Assembly (NCBI GenBank): GCA_947574055.1
Contig: CANPIC010000015.1
Span: 1 to 56,514 of the forward strand
DNA from: an uncultured bacterium
GTDB lineage: Bacteria; Bacillota; Clostridia; Lachnospirales; Lachnospiraceae
Length of the DNA: 56,514 bases
Reading direction: 5' to 3'
In this document: positions 43,382 through 52,882 of the stretch, piece after piece
Layout of the letters: the number at the start of each line of letters is the position of its first letter
Numbering within the stretch: position 1 is the first letter of the stretch
The notes under the pieces: generated by a model
Databases searched by the model: none
What the model saw: the letters and a program-made list of their open reading frames with translations, nothing else
What the model was told of the DNA's origin: nothing
Translations under genes and position numbers: made by a program

Positions 43382-44629
43382 CTATTCTCCCAGCATCATC
43401 TCCTCGATAAAGATACCATATCCCTTTGTCGCATCCTGCACAAACACATGCGTCACGGCGCCAATCATCTTTCCATTCTGGAGGATCGGCGCGCCGCTCA
43501 TCCCCTGTATAATACCTCCTGTCTCCTGAATCAGCGCCTCATCCGTAATCTGTAATACAATTTCCCGGTTAATATGTTCCCTGTCATACGTGATATCGGT
43601 GATTTTAGCATCATAGAGTCTGGCATCCGTCCCGTCCGGCGCGCATAATATCTTTACCGGTCCGATGCTGGTGTCCTGTTTGAGTCCGATCTGTACCGGC
43701 CCAAAAGCCACCTCCTCTTCCAGTCCTTCACCGCAGGTACCAAAGATTCCCTTATCCTCGTTTTTCTCTATGCTGCCAAGTATATGCTCATCACCATAGT
43801 CGATCAGTCCGGTCATCTCGCCCGGACTTCCGGCCTCCCCTTTTCTGACACCGATAATATCCGCATGATACAGGGTGCCCTTTTTCAGCGTCATCAGTGT
43901 GCTGGTATCCATATCATTGATCCCATGGCCCAAGGCACCGAATCCTCCTTCGCTGTCGATATAGGTAAGCGTACCCACGCCCTGCGCATTGTCCCGTATC
44001 CAGATACCGATTTTATAGGTGCCGGCCTGGTCTCTTACCGGTACGATCTTGACATCAAATATCTCGTCGCCCCGGCGGACGGTGAGAATCAGATCACCTT
44101 CTCCCATTTCCTGCAGGGTGCTCATAAACATTTTCTTGCCCGTCACTTCCTGTCCATTCATCTTCAGAATATAGTCACCGCTTTTAAGCACAGCGGAAGC
44201 AGGGGAATAACGGATGTTATCATAACCGGTAAATTCCCCGGTCCCCACGACCAGCACCCCTTCTGTCTTGACATAGATTCCCACCGGGATCCCTGCCGGA
44301 ATGATGCTGGTATCCTCGATCACCTGTACGCTGACCTGCTTGAGCGGCAGAAAGCCAAACAGCCTGACATCCATTGCATAGCGGTTCTTTTCATTGGCAT
44401 AAAAAATAAGCGGATGGCTCAGGCTTACAGGGATCGCCTCCTCTCCGAAGGCATGGAGTTTTCCTGAAGCAGGGATATCAAAATTCATTTCTTCCCGCTC
44501 ACCCGCCCTGATTTTAATCCGGTCCGGTATCCGCTGCCAGATGGAAAGGTACAGTGCACATCCGAGCAGACAGAGTGCGTTGCCCGTCATTATATATAAA
44601 ATACGCCGATATTTCTTCTTACTCTCCAT
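43382..44629 (-). CDS. spoIVB: SpoIVB peptidase
   Basis: 415 residues from the ATG at 44629, chosen for the AAAGGAAG upstream; an ATG at 44647 is also possible. The N-terminal membrane anchor is at about residues 9-30. A PDZ domain follows (TGYDNIRYSPASAVLKSGDYILKMNGQEV), then the S55 serine protease domain with the His in GALGHGIND and the Ser in GMSGAPIL. SpoIVB cleaves SpoIVFA between forespore and mother cell to trigger pro-sigma-K processing late in sporulation. It lies downstream of recN, the normal order, and its presence shows a sporulation heritage. Confidence 0.93.
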   Translation of the reverse strand: MESKKKYRRILYIMTGNALCLLGCALYLSIWQRIPDRIKIRAGEREEMNFDIPASGKLHAFGEEAIPVSLSHPLIFYANEKNRYAMDVRLFGFLPLKQVSVQVIEDTSIIPAGIPVGIYVKTEGVLVVGTGEFTGYDNIRYSPASAVLKSGDYILKMNGQEVTGKKMFMSTLQEMGEGDLILTVRRGDEIFDVKIVPVRDQAGTYKIGIWIRDNAQGVGTLTYIDSEGGFGALGHGINDMDTSTLMTLKKGTLYHADIIGVRKGEAGSPGEMTGLIDYGDEHILGSIEKNEDKGIFGTCGEGLEEEVAFGPVQIGLKQDTSIGPVKILCAPDGTDARLYDAKITDITYDREHINREIVLQITDEALIQETGGIIQGMSGAPILQNGKMIGAVTHVFVQDATKGYGIFIEEMMLGE

Positions 44630-44753
44630 ATGATCACTTCCTTTCATACTTCCTTGCAAAACATGACTTCCGTAGTCAGAATTTGTGATTCGACTACACT
44701 TGTTACCATAACTGCCTGTTTCACAATTCTCTATAAAACCATAGGATATACAG

Positions 44754-44783
44754 AAAAAAGCATTCCTGTCGGGATGCTTTTTT
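44754..44783 (-). terminator. Intrinsic terminator of the recN operon
   Basis: Minus-strand AAAAAAGCATCCC, loop GACA, GGAATGCTTTTTT. It separates recN from spoIVB, which therefore has its own promoter in the remaining 120 bases; I could not pick a convincing sigma-F/G site. Confidence 0.85.
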
Positions 44784-44810
44784 AGTATGTGAGGAAATAT
44801 GAATTTTACT

Positions 44811-46496
44811 TTAGTATTGTTTTGTATCTCTTGCCAAATCTTTCATTTCTCTGGCATTGGAAAGAGCCGCTTCCGTCAGCAGGTCACTGCCCAGCAGCCG
44901 GGCCAGTTCCCGGATGCTCTCATCCTCTTCCAGGATGGTAATATCTGTTCTGGTCTGACTTTCCTGCTGTTTTTTTTCTATTTTAAAATGAAGATCCGCC
45001 ATGGCCGCGATCTGCGGCAGATGCGTGATACAAATGATCTGATGGTCCCTGCCAAGCAGTCCCAGCTTCCGGGATACCTGCCACGCAGTCCTGCCGCTGA
45101 TGCCCGCATCAATCTCATCAAAGATCAGTGTATCAATGGCGTCTTTTTCCGCCATGACGGTTTTCAGTCCCAGCATGATACGGGACAGCTCACCGCCACT
45201 GGCGATACTGCCGAGCGGTTTCACCGGTTCTCCTGGGTTGGTGGAAATAAGAAACTCCACTTCATCATATCCCCTGGCTCCGGCCCTGGCCGGGTCCTGC
45301 TGCAGATGGATCTGAAAATTTACCTCCATAAAATTCAGGTCATGCAGTGCCTGCGTCATTTTCTTTTCCAGTGCCTTTGCCTGTCTCTTCCTGACAGCGG
45401 AAATCTTTTCACAGGTCGCAAGCAGCTTTTCCCTTGCCGCCTGCCTGTCGGCAGAGAGTTTTTCCAGATAGGTATCATAATCTGTCAGCTTCTCCAGGCG
45501 CGCTTCCTGCCTCTTTTGATAAGCCAGGACTTCCGTAAGATCAGTCCCATATCTTGACTTCAGGTGATTGAGTACATCCAGTCGTCTCTCGATCTGGTCA
45601 AAGACTTCCGGCTCAAATTCCAGCCCTTCTTCATAGTCTGCCAGTTCCCGGCATAAATCTGCTGTCAGTTCCTCAATCTCAGAAAGCCGGGCCGTATATT
45701 CTGTCAGAATATTGTCATAGCCTTCCACCGCTTTCATCTCCCGCAGCGCGCGGCCCGCCAGATCAGAGACACTCTCCTCTTCCACACTGCCCAGCAGATG
45801 CCTGGCCAGGGATACCCCTTCCAGAATCTTCCTGGCATTGGCCATACGGCGGTATTCTACCTCCAGCGCCTCATCTTCCCCCGGTTTTGGCTGGGCGTCT
45901 TCGATTTCTTTCCATTCAAATTCGATCAACGCACATTCTTTCTGCCGGTTTTCACTGTCAAAATCGCACGCTTCCCATTCTCTGGTCAGTTCCGTATATC
46001 GCTTATATTCTCCGGCCGCTTTTTCTTTTATACGCTTTAAGGTATCTCCGCAAAAACTGTCAAGGATTTCCAGTTGTTTCTTTTTGGCTGTCAGCGACTG
46101 ATGTTCATGCTGGCCGTATACATCAATCAGTACTTCTGCCAGTTCTTTCAGCTGTCTGGCCGTCATCGTCTCGCCGTTTACCCGGCACAGACTTTTGCCG
46201 GAAGATATCTTTCTGGAAATCACAAGCATGCCATCTTCCGGTTCCACATCCAGTTCCCGGCACCGCTCTTTTTGTTTTTCATCATCCAATGTAAACACCA
46301 GTTCGATCAGGGCATAGTCTTTTCCCGTGCGTATCATATCTTTGTCCGCCTTGGCCCCCAGCGCCAGGTTGATGGAGCCGATAATGACCGACTTACCCGC
46401 ACCGGTCTCACCGGTCAGGATATTGAGTCCCTTATCGAAGTGTACTTCTGTTTCTTCTATCAAAGCAAGATTCTTTACATGCAAACTATTTAACAT
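44811..46496 (-). CDS. recN: DNA repair protein RecN
   Basis: 561 residues of the SMC-like family. Walker A is GETGAGKSVIIGSI near residue 30, followed by a long coiled coil (about 150-350) and the C-terminal half with signature IASGGELSRIMLGLK and Walker B DTLIFDEIDAGISGRTA, near residue 460. RecN gathers broken DNA ends during recombinational repair. Its ATG overlaps the argR stop by 11 bases, indicating coupling. It is the last gene of the asp23 operon, before a terminator. Confidence 0.95.
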   Translation of the reverse strand: MLNSLHVKNLALIEETEVHFDKGLNILTGETGAGKSVIIGSINLALGAKADKDMIRTGKDYALIELVFTLDDEKQKERCRELDVEPEDGMLVISRKISSGKSLCRVNGETMTARQLKELAEVLIDVYGQHEHQSLTAKKKQLEILDSFCGDTLKRIKEKAAGEYKRYTELTREWEACDFDSENRQKECALIEFEWKEIEDAQPKPGEDEALEVEYRRMANARKILEGVSLARHLLGSVEEESVSDLAGRALREMKAVEGYDNILTEYTARLSEIEELTADLCRELADYEEGLEFEPEVFDQIERRLDVLNHLKSRYGTDLTEVLAYQKRQEARLEKLTDYDTYLEKLSADRQAAREKLLATCEKISAVRKRQAKALEKKMTQALHDLNFMEVNFQIHLQQDPARAGARGYDEVEFLISTNPGEPVKPLGSIASGGELSRIMLGLKTVMAEKDAIDTLIFDEIDAGISGRTAWQVSRKLGLLGRDHQIICITHLPQIAAMADLHFKIEKKQQESQTRTDITILEEDESIRELARLLGSDLLTEAALSNAREMKDLARDTKQY

Positions 46497-46941
46497 TCTT
46501 TATGATTTCCTCGATCTTCCTCATCACGCTTTCCGTATCTTCCCGCGTCCGCACTGCCATCATGATCGTATCATCCCCGGCTATGGTACCGGCAATCCCG
46601 CCCAGCTTCATGGCATCCAGTGCCGCCGCCACAGCCATCGCCATCCCGGACACCGTTTTGACCACCAGCAGGTTTTCCGCCATCCCCATAGAGGTAAATC
46701 CTTCTTTGAGCACCCTGCCATATTTATCCCCCAGCAGGGCTTCTTCCTGGTGATAAGGCACATACCGCTGTCTGCCGCCATAGGATATTTTGGACAGCTT
46801 CAGTTCCCGGATATCCCGGGAGACCGTTGCCTGTGTCACATCATATCCTTCCTCTTTCAGGTATTGCGCCAGTTCTTCCTGTGTGCCGATCTCATATTCA
46901 CGGATCAGACGGAGTATCTCGTTTCGTCTCTCTTTCTTCAT
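46486..46941 (-). CDS. argR: Arginine repressor ArgR
   Basis: 151 residues from the ATG at 46941, two bases after the nadK stop. The N-terminal winged helix shows EELAQYLKEEGYDVTQATVSRDIRELKL, and the C-terminal oligomerisation/arginine-binding domain shows GTIAGDDTIMMAVRT. ArgR controls arginine biosynthesis and catabolism, as an arginine-bound hexamer. A position between nadK and recN is the usual one in Clostridia. Confidence 0.95.
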   Translation of the reverse strand: MKKERRNEILRLIREYEIGTQEELAQYLKEEGYDVTQATVSRDIRELKLSKISYGGRQRYVPYHQEEALLGDKYGRVLKEGFTSMGMAENLLVVKTVSGMAMAVAAALDAMKLGGIAGTIAGDDTIMMAVRTREDTESVMRKIEEIIKNVK

Positions 46942-46942
46942 G

Positions 46943-47803
46943 TCATTTCTCACTCATCTTTTTATGTAATGCTTCCAGAAAACTTACCTGACTGATCTTC
47001 ACAATCCTGACCGTCCTGGCCGATCTTGACACCATGATCCGGTCCCCCATCTCCAGCAGCACTGCATGACCGCCGTCGAAATTCACTTCCGCCCGAAAAG
47101 GGGCATCCTTCTTCCAGGCAGCCAGCTCCACGACGACTTCATCCTCCCCGGAGAGCACCACACTCCTCGAATTAAGCGTATGCGGACAGATAGGGGTTAT
47201 GACAAGCAGCCTCGCTCCCGGCTCCACAATAGGCCCGCCGGCCGACATATTGTATCCCGTGGAACCGGTGGGCGTGGAAAGAATCACGCCGTCTGCATTG
47301 TATTCATTCAGAAACTGTCCGTTTACATAGATATGAAAATGTATGATCTGCATGGAGCCGCTTCTTGTGATAACGATATCATTCAGCGCATAGGAATCAT
47401 CCATGCACTGCGCCCCCCGAAACAGCCGCCCGTCCAGCATCATACGCTCTTCTGTCTGATACTGGTCTGCAATCAAAAGGGAAAGTGCATGTCTCACCCC
47501 CGCCGTTTCCACCTCTGCCAGAAACCCCAGGCTGCCCAGATTGATCCCCAGCAAAGGAATCCCCAGTCCTACCGTATCTCTGGCGGCCTCAATCAGGGTA
47601 CCGTCCCCGCCCAGTACCAAAATACACTCTGTTTGCGCGGGAACTTCGGCCGCATCCGTATAAGTCAGACTGCCAGGCCGGATCTCGCGCGCAATCTTTA
47701 CCGGGCAGCTGCACCCCTGACTGCTCAGAAAGTCGGTGATTTCTTTTGTCGTGGCAAGTCCCTGATCTTTATACGGATTGGTTATGATAAAAAAATGTCT
47801 CAT
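46943..47803 (-). CDS. nadK: NAD kinase
   Basis: 286 residues from the ATG at 47803. Conserved blocks are LGGDGTLIEAAR (GGDG, near residue 75), GSLGFLAE, and STPTGSTGYNMSAGGPIVEP near residue 170. It phosphorylates NAD to NADP using ATP. It follows tlyA by 17 bases in the long operon. A start seven codons earlier at 47824 is possible but overlaps tlyA. Confidence 0.95.
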   Translation of the reverse strand: MRHFFIITNPYKDQGLATTKEITDFLSSQGCSCPVKIAREIRPGSLTYTDAAEVPAQTECILVLGGDGTLIEAARDTVGLGIPLLGINLGSLGFLAEVETAGVRHALSLLIADQYQTEERMMLDGRLFRGAQCMDDSYALNDIVITRSGSMQIIHFHIYVNGQFLNEYNADGVILSTPTGSTGYNMSAGGPIVEPGARLLVITPICPHTLNSRSVVLSGEDEVVVELAAWKKDAPFRAEVNFDGGHAVLLEMGDRIMVSRSARTVRIVKISQVSFLEALHKKMSEK

Positions 47804-47820
47804 GCCTTTCTGCCTCTCCC

Positions 47821-48669
47821 TCACTGATCCAGTGCGTCATGAGCCGCAGCCACCACATCGGCGATCCAGGCCCCGTCCGTATCCCCGTTCCCGGCAGGCA
47901 GGCTCTGCGCAACCTGCGCCGATGCGCCAGACTGCACCCCTTTTTTCAGATGCAGCAGATACTCAATATTGCCTTCCGGCCCCTTTACCGGAGAATAGGT
48001 AAGGTGGCACACAAGAAAACCTTCCGCCCGGGCAATGCCAAACACACGCTCTATCACTTCTCTGTGCACCGCCGGATCTCTGACCACTCCTTTTTTGCCC
48101 ACCTTCTCTTTCCCTGCCTCAAACTGTGGTTTGATCAAGCAGACCATCTCACCGTCCTCTGCCAGCAGCGCCCGGGCAGGCGGCAATATTTTGGATAAAG
48201 AGATAAAAGATACATCCACGGATGCAAAAGATGGCGTATCCGCAATTTCTGTCTTTGTCACATACCGGAAATTGGTCTTTTCCATACAGACGACCCGCTC
48301 GTCGCAGCGCAGCTTCCACGCCAGCTGTCCATGTCCCACATCTATGGCATACACTTTGCCGGCGCCGTTTTGCAGCATACAATCCGTAAATCCGCCGGTA
48401 GAGGCACCGATATCCATACATATCTTATCCTGCAGAGCGAGGGAAAACGCCTCCACGGCCTTCTCCAGTTTCAGACCGCCCCGGCTCACATATTTCAGAC
48501 CACCGCCGCGCACTTCAATGCTGCACTTTTCCTCCACAAACATGGAACCGGCTTTGTCTTCCCGCTGCCCGTTCACAAATACACTGCCTGCCATAATGAC
48601 AGCCTTCGCTTTCTCCCGCGAAGCGGCCAGTCCCTGCTTCACGAGAAGCATATCAAGTCTCTCTTTCAT
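47821..48669 (-). CDS. tlyA: TlyA family rRNA (cytidine-2'-O)-methyltransferase
   Basis: 282 residues. An S4 RNA-binding domain at residues 4-60 (RLDMLLVKQGLAASREKAKAVIMAG) precedes the FtsJ-like methyltransferase with SAM motif MDIGASTGGFTDCMLQNGA near residue 90 and the conserved IKPQFEAGKEKVG stretch. TlyA methylates 16S and/or 23S rRNA and affects sensitivity to capreomycin in mycobacteria. The 30-residue C-terminal tail after about 250 is low-complexity and not conserved. It lies between dxs and nadK, normal for Clostridia. Confidence 0.93.
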   Translation of the reverse strand: MKERLDMLLVKQGLAASREKAKAVIMAGSVFVNGQREDKAGSMFVEEKCSIEVRGGGLKYVSRGGLKLEKAVEAFSLALQDKICMDIGASTGGFTDCMLQNGAGKVYAIDVGHGQLAWKLRCDERVVCMEKTNFRYVTKTEIADTPSFASVDVSFISLSKILPPARALLAEDGEMVCLIKPQFEAGKEKVGKKGVVRDPAVHREVIERVFGIARAEGFLVCHLTYSPVKGPEGNIEYLLHLKKGVQSGASAQVAQSLPAGNGDTDGAWIADVVAAAHDALDQ

Positions 48670-48698
48670 AATCTGTATTCCAGTCTCTGCTCTCCTGC

Positions 48699-50573
48699 TC
48701 AGGTCAGGCTGCCTTCGGAAATATAAGCCGTAATGATCCGTTTTAACACGGAATCCGCATCCATTCCCACTTCCTGATGCAGGGTGGTGACATTGCCATG
48801 CTCCACATATTCATCCGGTATGGCAATGGTATACAGCCGGCAGGCACTGTGGAGGCTGTCCAAATATTCTCTTACTTTCTCTCCGAAGCCGCCGCTGGCT
48901 ACGTTTTCCTCCAGTGTAACCAAAAGCCGGTGGCCTGCCGCCAACTCCCGGATCATCTCCTCGTCGATCGGTTTGACAAAACGCGCATTGACCAGGCTGC
49001 AGGCATAGCCGGTTTCTTTCAGCCGTCTGCGTACCTCCACCGCGGTTTTGACCATGCTGCCCACCGCCACCAGCGCGATATCCTCTTCTTCATATATGAT
49101 TTCGCTCCGTCCGTATTCCATAGGTTTGCGAAATTCCCGCAGGCCGTCATAAGCACTGCCCCTGGGATAGCGGATGGCAGCAGGAACCCCCAGTGTCAGT
49201 GCATATTTAAGCATATCGGACAATTCCCATTTATTTTTGGGTGCCATGATATGCATCCCTGGTATACTGGACAGATAAGACAGGTCAAAAATACCCTGAT
49301 GGGTCTCGCCGTCACTCCCTACCAGTCCCGCTCTGTCGATGGCAAATACCACCGGAAGATGCTGGATACAGACATCATGGAGAATCTGGTCATAGGCTCT
49401 TTGCAAAAAGGACGAATAAACCGCTACAATCGGTTTCATCCCGCCTGCCGCCAGCCCGGCAGCGAAGGTAACGGCATGCTGCTCCGCAATCCCCACATCA
49501 AAAAAACGCTCCGGATACAAATTGCGAAATCGCTTTAAACCGGTGCCATCCGGCATGGCCGCCGTAATCGCCACCACTTTCTCATCCCTGGCACCCAGTT
49601 TGGTCATAACAGTGGAAAAAACATCGGTATAATTGGGCGCTGACTTGGGACTGGACGGCAGGCCTGTGGCAATATCAAAGGGTTCCGCTCCATGAAAACG
49701 GGCCGGATGCCGCTCTGCCGGTGCAAAGCCCTTTCCCTTCTGGGTAATGGCATGGATCAGCACCGCATTTTTGCAGCGCTTTGCTTCCCGCAGCACCTTC
49801 ATCATAGCCTCCACATTATGTCCGTCCACCGGTCCCAGATAGGTAATGCCCATATCTTCAAAAAACATCCCCGGAATCACCAGATGCTTGACACTGCTTT
49901 TGGCCCGCCTGATATTGCGCACAATCTGTTCTCCCCGCGGCATGTTCTGCAGAGCGTTATAAATGCCTTCTTTCAGGTCCAGATAGCCGGTCGCCGTCCG
50001 GATATTGTTCAGATATTTGGATACACCACCCACGTTTTCGGAAATAGACATATTGTTGTCATTGAGAATAATGATAAAATTAGTCCGCAGCTGGGCCGCA
50101 TTGTTCAGCGCCTCATAGGCCATTCCACCGGTCAGTGAACCGTCTCCGATCACAGATACGATTGTGCGGCTCTCTCCGGCCAGATCCCTTGCTTTGACCA
50201 GGCCCAGTCCCGCCGAAATGGAAGTAGAACTGTGACCGGTATCAAAACAGTCACAGTCGCTCTCCTTGCGTTTGGGGAAACCACTCATTCCCCCATACTT
50301 GCGCAGCGTTTCAAAGCCTGCCCGCCTGCCCGTGAGAAGTTTATGCGTATAGGCCTGGTGTCCCACATCCCAGATGATTTTATCATCCGGCAGATCCAGG
50401 CTCAGATGCAGAGCCATGGTCAGTTCCACTGCCCCCAGATTCGACCCCAGATGGCCGCCGGTGACACTGATCTTGCGGATCAGAAACTGCCTGATCTCTT
50501 CTGCCAGCGCCTTATAGTCCTCCCGCCTTATTTCTTTGATATCATTCTCTTTTCCAATCTTCTCCAGCAGCAT
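48699..50573 (-). CDS. dxs: 1-deoxy-D-xylulose-5-phosphate synthase
   Basis: 624 residues. The thiamine diphosphate fold reads GDGSLTGGMAYEALNNAAQLRTNFIIILNDNNMS (GDG...NDN) near residue 145-185. The transketolase-type middle domain (YSSFLQRAYDQILHDV, IDRAGLVGSDGETHQGIFDL) and C-terminal domain are complete. It makes the first intermediate of the MEP isoprenoid pathway from pyruvate and glyceraldehyde-3-phosphate. It is followed by tlyA after 29 bases and preceded by ispA after 14. Confidence 0.97.
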   Translation of the reverse strand: MLLEKIGKENDIKEIRREDYKALAEEIRQFLIRKISVTGGHLGSNLGAVELTMALHLSLDLPDDKIIWDVGHQAYTHKLLTGRRAGFETLRKYGGMSGFPKRKESDCDCFDTGHSSTSISAGLGLVKARDLAGESRTIVSVIGDGSLTGGMAYEALNNAAQLRTNFIIILNDNNMSISENVGGVSKYLNNIRTATGYLDLKEGIYNALQNMPRGEQIVRNIRRAKSSVKHLVIPGMFFEDMGITYLGPVDGHNVEAMMKVLREAKRCKNAVLIHAITQKGKGFAPAERHPARFHGAEPFDIATGLPSSPKSAPNYTDVFSTVMTKLGARDEKVVAITAAMPDGTGLKRFRNLYPERFFDVGIAEQHAVTFAAGLAAGGMKPIVAVYSSFLQRAYDQILHDVCIQHLPVVFAIDRAGLVGSDGETHQGIFDLSYLSSIPGMHIMAPKNKWELSDMLKYALTLGVPAAIRYPRGSAYDGLREFRKPMEYGRSEIIYEEEDIALVAVGSMVKTAVEVRRRLKETGYACSLVNARFVKPIDEEMIRELAAGHRLLVTLEENVASGGFGEKVREYLDSLHSACRLYTIAIPDEYVEHGNVTTLHQEVGMDADSVLKRIITAYISEGSLT

Positions 50574-50587
50574 TTTTCGTACTCCTT

Positions 50588-51481
50588 TTACTTTTTCCTC
50601 GTAACCAGAGCCTCTATCATTTGTTCAAGAAAAGGATTGCGGCGACCGAAAGAGCCCAGCAGCGCTATGGCCTCCTCTGACAGCGCCTTCTGATCCGCCC
50701 GGGCCTGCTCCAGCCCCTTTAAAGTAACATACGTTACTTTATTATTCCTTTCATCGCTGCCAATCGGTTTGCCCAGCTCCTCCATCGTTCCGGACACATC
50801 CAGAATATCGTCCTGGATCTGGAAGGCCACACCGATATCATAACCGATCTTTTCGACTACGGACAACTCCTCATCCGATGCCCCTGCTAAAATAGCACCC
50901 GTCATCATAGCACTTTGAATCAGTGCAGCCGTCTTATACGCATGGATAAACAGCAGCATCTCTTCCGTAATCTCATGTTCTCCGCCTTCTGCTTCCACAT
51001 CCGCGCACTGGCCGCCGATCATGCCAAAAACACCCGCTTTCCCTGCGAACAAAGAGAGCGCTCTGCCAATCCTGGCCGGATCATCTCCCAGCGAAAAAGC
51101 AGAGGCTGCTGTCTCATAAGCCAGATTCAAAAGACCGTCCCCGGCCAGAATCGCCATAGCCTCTCCATACATAACATGCGTTGTTTTTTGTCCGCGGCGG
51201 TATTCGTCATTGTCCATGGCCGGCAGATCATCGTGCACCAGTGAGTAGGTGTGCACCATCTCCATCGCCGCCATAAACGGCTCGATCTCCCTTCCGTTTC
51301 CGCCAAACAACGCATATGTCTCTTTCATCAGCATCGGCCGCAGCCGCTTGCCGCCTGCCAGCACCGAATAGTTCATGGCCGCCAGCACTGTTTTCTGATA
51401 TCCGCTCTCTTTGGGCAGATATTTCAAAATCACATTTTCTGTCTGTCTGATCCTTTTTTCCTGTTCTTCTTCAAAATTCAT
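50588..51481 (-). CDS. ispA: Short-chain polyprenyl (farnesyl) diphosphate synthase
   Basis: 297 residues from the ATG at 51481, overlapping the xseB stop by 11 bases with a GGTGGACTGG site before it; an ATG at 51499 has a poorer site. The first Asp-rich motif is DDLPAMDND (near residue 80), the second DDILD (near residue 225), with the insertion between the first-motif Asp residues that is normal for bacterial FPP synthases. It joins dimethylallyl and isopentenyl diphosphates to make farnesyl diphosphate for quinone, cell-wall carrier and other isoprenoids, and sits next to dxs. Confidence 0.95.
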   Translation of the reverse strand: MNFEEEQEKRIRQTENVILKYLPKESGYQKTVLAAMNYSVLAGGKRLRPMLMKETYALFGGNGREIEPFMAAMEMVHTYSLVHDDLPAMDNDEYRRGQKTTHVMYGEAMAILAGDGLLNLAYETAASAFSLGDDPARIGRALSLFAGKAGVFGMIGGQCADVEAEGGEHEITEEMLLFIHAYKTAALIQSAMMTGAILAGASDEELSVVEKIGYDIGVAFQIQDDILDVSGTMEELGKPIGSDERNNKVTYVTLKGLEQARADQKALSEEAIALLGSFGRRNPFLEQMIEALVTRKK

Positions 51482-51674
51482 CCAGTCCACCGTTTTCATT
51501 GAGTTTCAGTACTTTCTTTTCCACCGTGTCTATGGAAGCATTGCAGAACTGCAGCAGTTCCATGCCTTCGCTGTAGACCTGAAAAGCCTCCTCCAAAGAG
51601 ATCTCTTCCGATTCCAGACGCCCGATCACTGCTTCCAGCTGTGCGAACGCATCCTCCAGTGTCTGCTTCTTCAT
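51471..51674 (-). CDS. xseB: Exodeoxyribonuclease VII small subunit
   Basis: A 67-residue helical protein with the family pattern (TLEDAFAQLEAVIGRLESEEISLEEAFQVYSEGMEL). Its ATG overlaps the xseA stop by four bases. It binds XseA to form ExoVII, which degrades single-stranded DNA. Confidence 0.95.
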   Translation of the reverse strand: MKKQTLEDAFAQLEAVIGRLESEEISLEEAFQVYSEGMELLQFCNASIDTVEKKVLKLNENGGLDEF

Positions 51675-52876
51675 CGTATCACCTTCTCCTTCTCTTCTGC
51701 TCTGGCTCTGACAATCCCGTTTTTCATATGGATTGTCAAAAGCCGGCCCGGCTCTACCAGCTCCACATCGCTCACCCCGCGGCCCGCCTCATCCATAACC
51801 CAGGAAAATCCCTGGCTCAGCTTGTCTAACGGCGAAAGCCCCCGCAGCTTTTCCGTAGTCAGCGCAAAGCGGTGACGCGCACGTCCCAGCTTCTCCCGCA
51901 TGGCGGCCTGCAGCCGCTCCTCCAGCCGCAGCACATACATACGGTTTTGTTTGAGCCGTCCCGCCGGGCTCCCGGCCCGAAGAAGCGCCCCCATCGTCTG
52001 CGCCCTGCTCCGATATCTCGCACAGCGATCCAGCATCGCCCGCAAAAGCGCCGCTGCATATTCTTCCATTTTATCTTCCACTGCGGATAATTCCCAGACG
52101 GCAAGCTCAGCCGCTGCCGAAGGTGTGGGGGCACGTAAATCAGCCACCAGATCGGCAATGGTGGTGTCTGTCTCATGCCCTACTGCAGATATGACAGGAA
52201 TGGGGCAGTCAAAGATGGCCTGTGCCACTTCCCGTTCATTGAAAGCCCACAGATCCTCAATAGAGCCGCCGCCCCGTCCCACTATGATAACATCTACGGA
52301 AAACGCTGCCAGCGCACGCACACCTCTGATAATGCTGGCGGCGGCCTGTTCCCCCTGTACGATGGCCGGATAAAGAATGATCTGTACTCCGGCATTGCGC
52401 CGGGAAGCAATCTGTATGATATCGCGTACCGCGGCCCCCGTAGGAGCTGTCACCACGCCAAGTGTCCTGGCATAACGGGGTATGGGCCGTTTGTACTCCG
52501 GTGCAAACATGCCAAGTTCTTCCAGTTCCGTCTTCAGCTTCTCAAACTGCTCATATAAAAATCCCACGCCATCTCTGGTGATCTCTCTCGCATACAGTTG
52601 ATATCTGCCGTCCCGTTCATACACATCCACGCTGCCATCCACAATCACCTGCTGGCCCTCCTGCATGCGGAAAGCAAGCCCGCTGCGGCTGCCCGCAAAC
52701 ATAACACATGTCATGGCTGCCCTGCCGTCTTTGAGTGTAAAGTAGATATGGCCGGAAGAGTGGTACTTGCAATTACTGACCTCACCTCTGATCCGGATGG
52801 ACTGCATCATAAAATCCTGGGTAAACATATTCCGAATATAGGAGTTTACCTGTGTCACGGAATAAACATGTTTCAT
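51671..52876 (-). CDS. xseA: Exodeoxyribonuclease VII large subunit
   Basis: 401 residues. The N-terminal OB-fold (VNSYIRNMFTQDFMMQSIRIRGEVSNCKYHSSGHIYFTLKD) is followed by the catalytic domain with GVVTAPTGAAVRDI, RGGGSIEDLWAFNE and ISAVGHETDTTIADLVADLRAPTPSAAAE, then the coiled-coil tail. ExoVII is a single-strand DNA exonuclease used in repair. It lies after nusB with a 6-base gap. Confidence 0.96.
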   Translation of the reverse strand: MKHVYSVTQVNSYIRNMFTQDFMMQSIRIRGEVSNCKYHSSGHIYFTLKDGRAAMTCVMFAGSRSGLAFRMQEGQQVIVDGSVDVYERDGRYQLYAREITRDGVGFLYEQFEKLKTELEELGMFAPEYKRPIPRYARTLGVVTAPTGAAVRDIIQIASRRNAGVQIILYPAIVQGEQAAASIIRGVRALAAFSVDVIIVGRGGGSIEDLWAFNEREVAQAIFDCPIPVISAVGHETDTTIADLVADLRAPTPSAAAELAVWELSAVEDKMEEYAAALLRAMLDRCARYRSRAQTMGALLRAGSPAGRLKQNRMYVLRLEERLQAAMREKLGRARHRFALTTEKLRGLSPLDKLSQGFSWVMDEAGRGVSDVELVEPGRLLTIHMKNGIVRARAEEKEKVIR

Positions 52877-52882
52877 CTTTCC

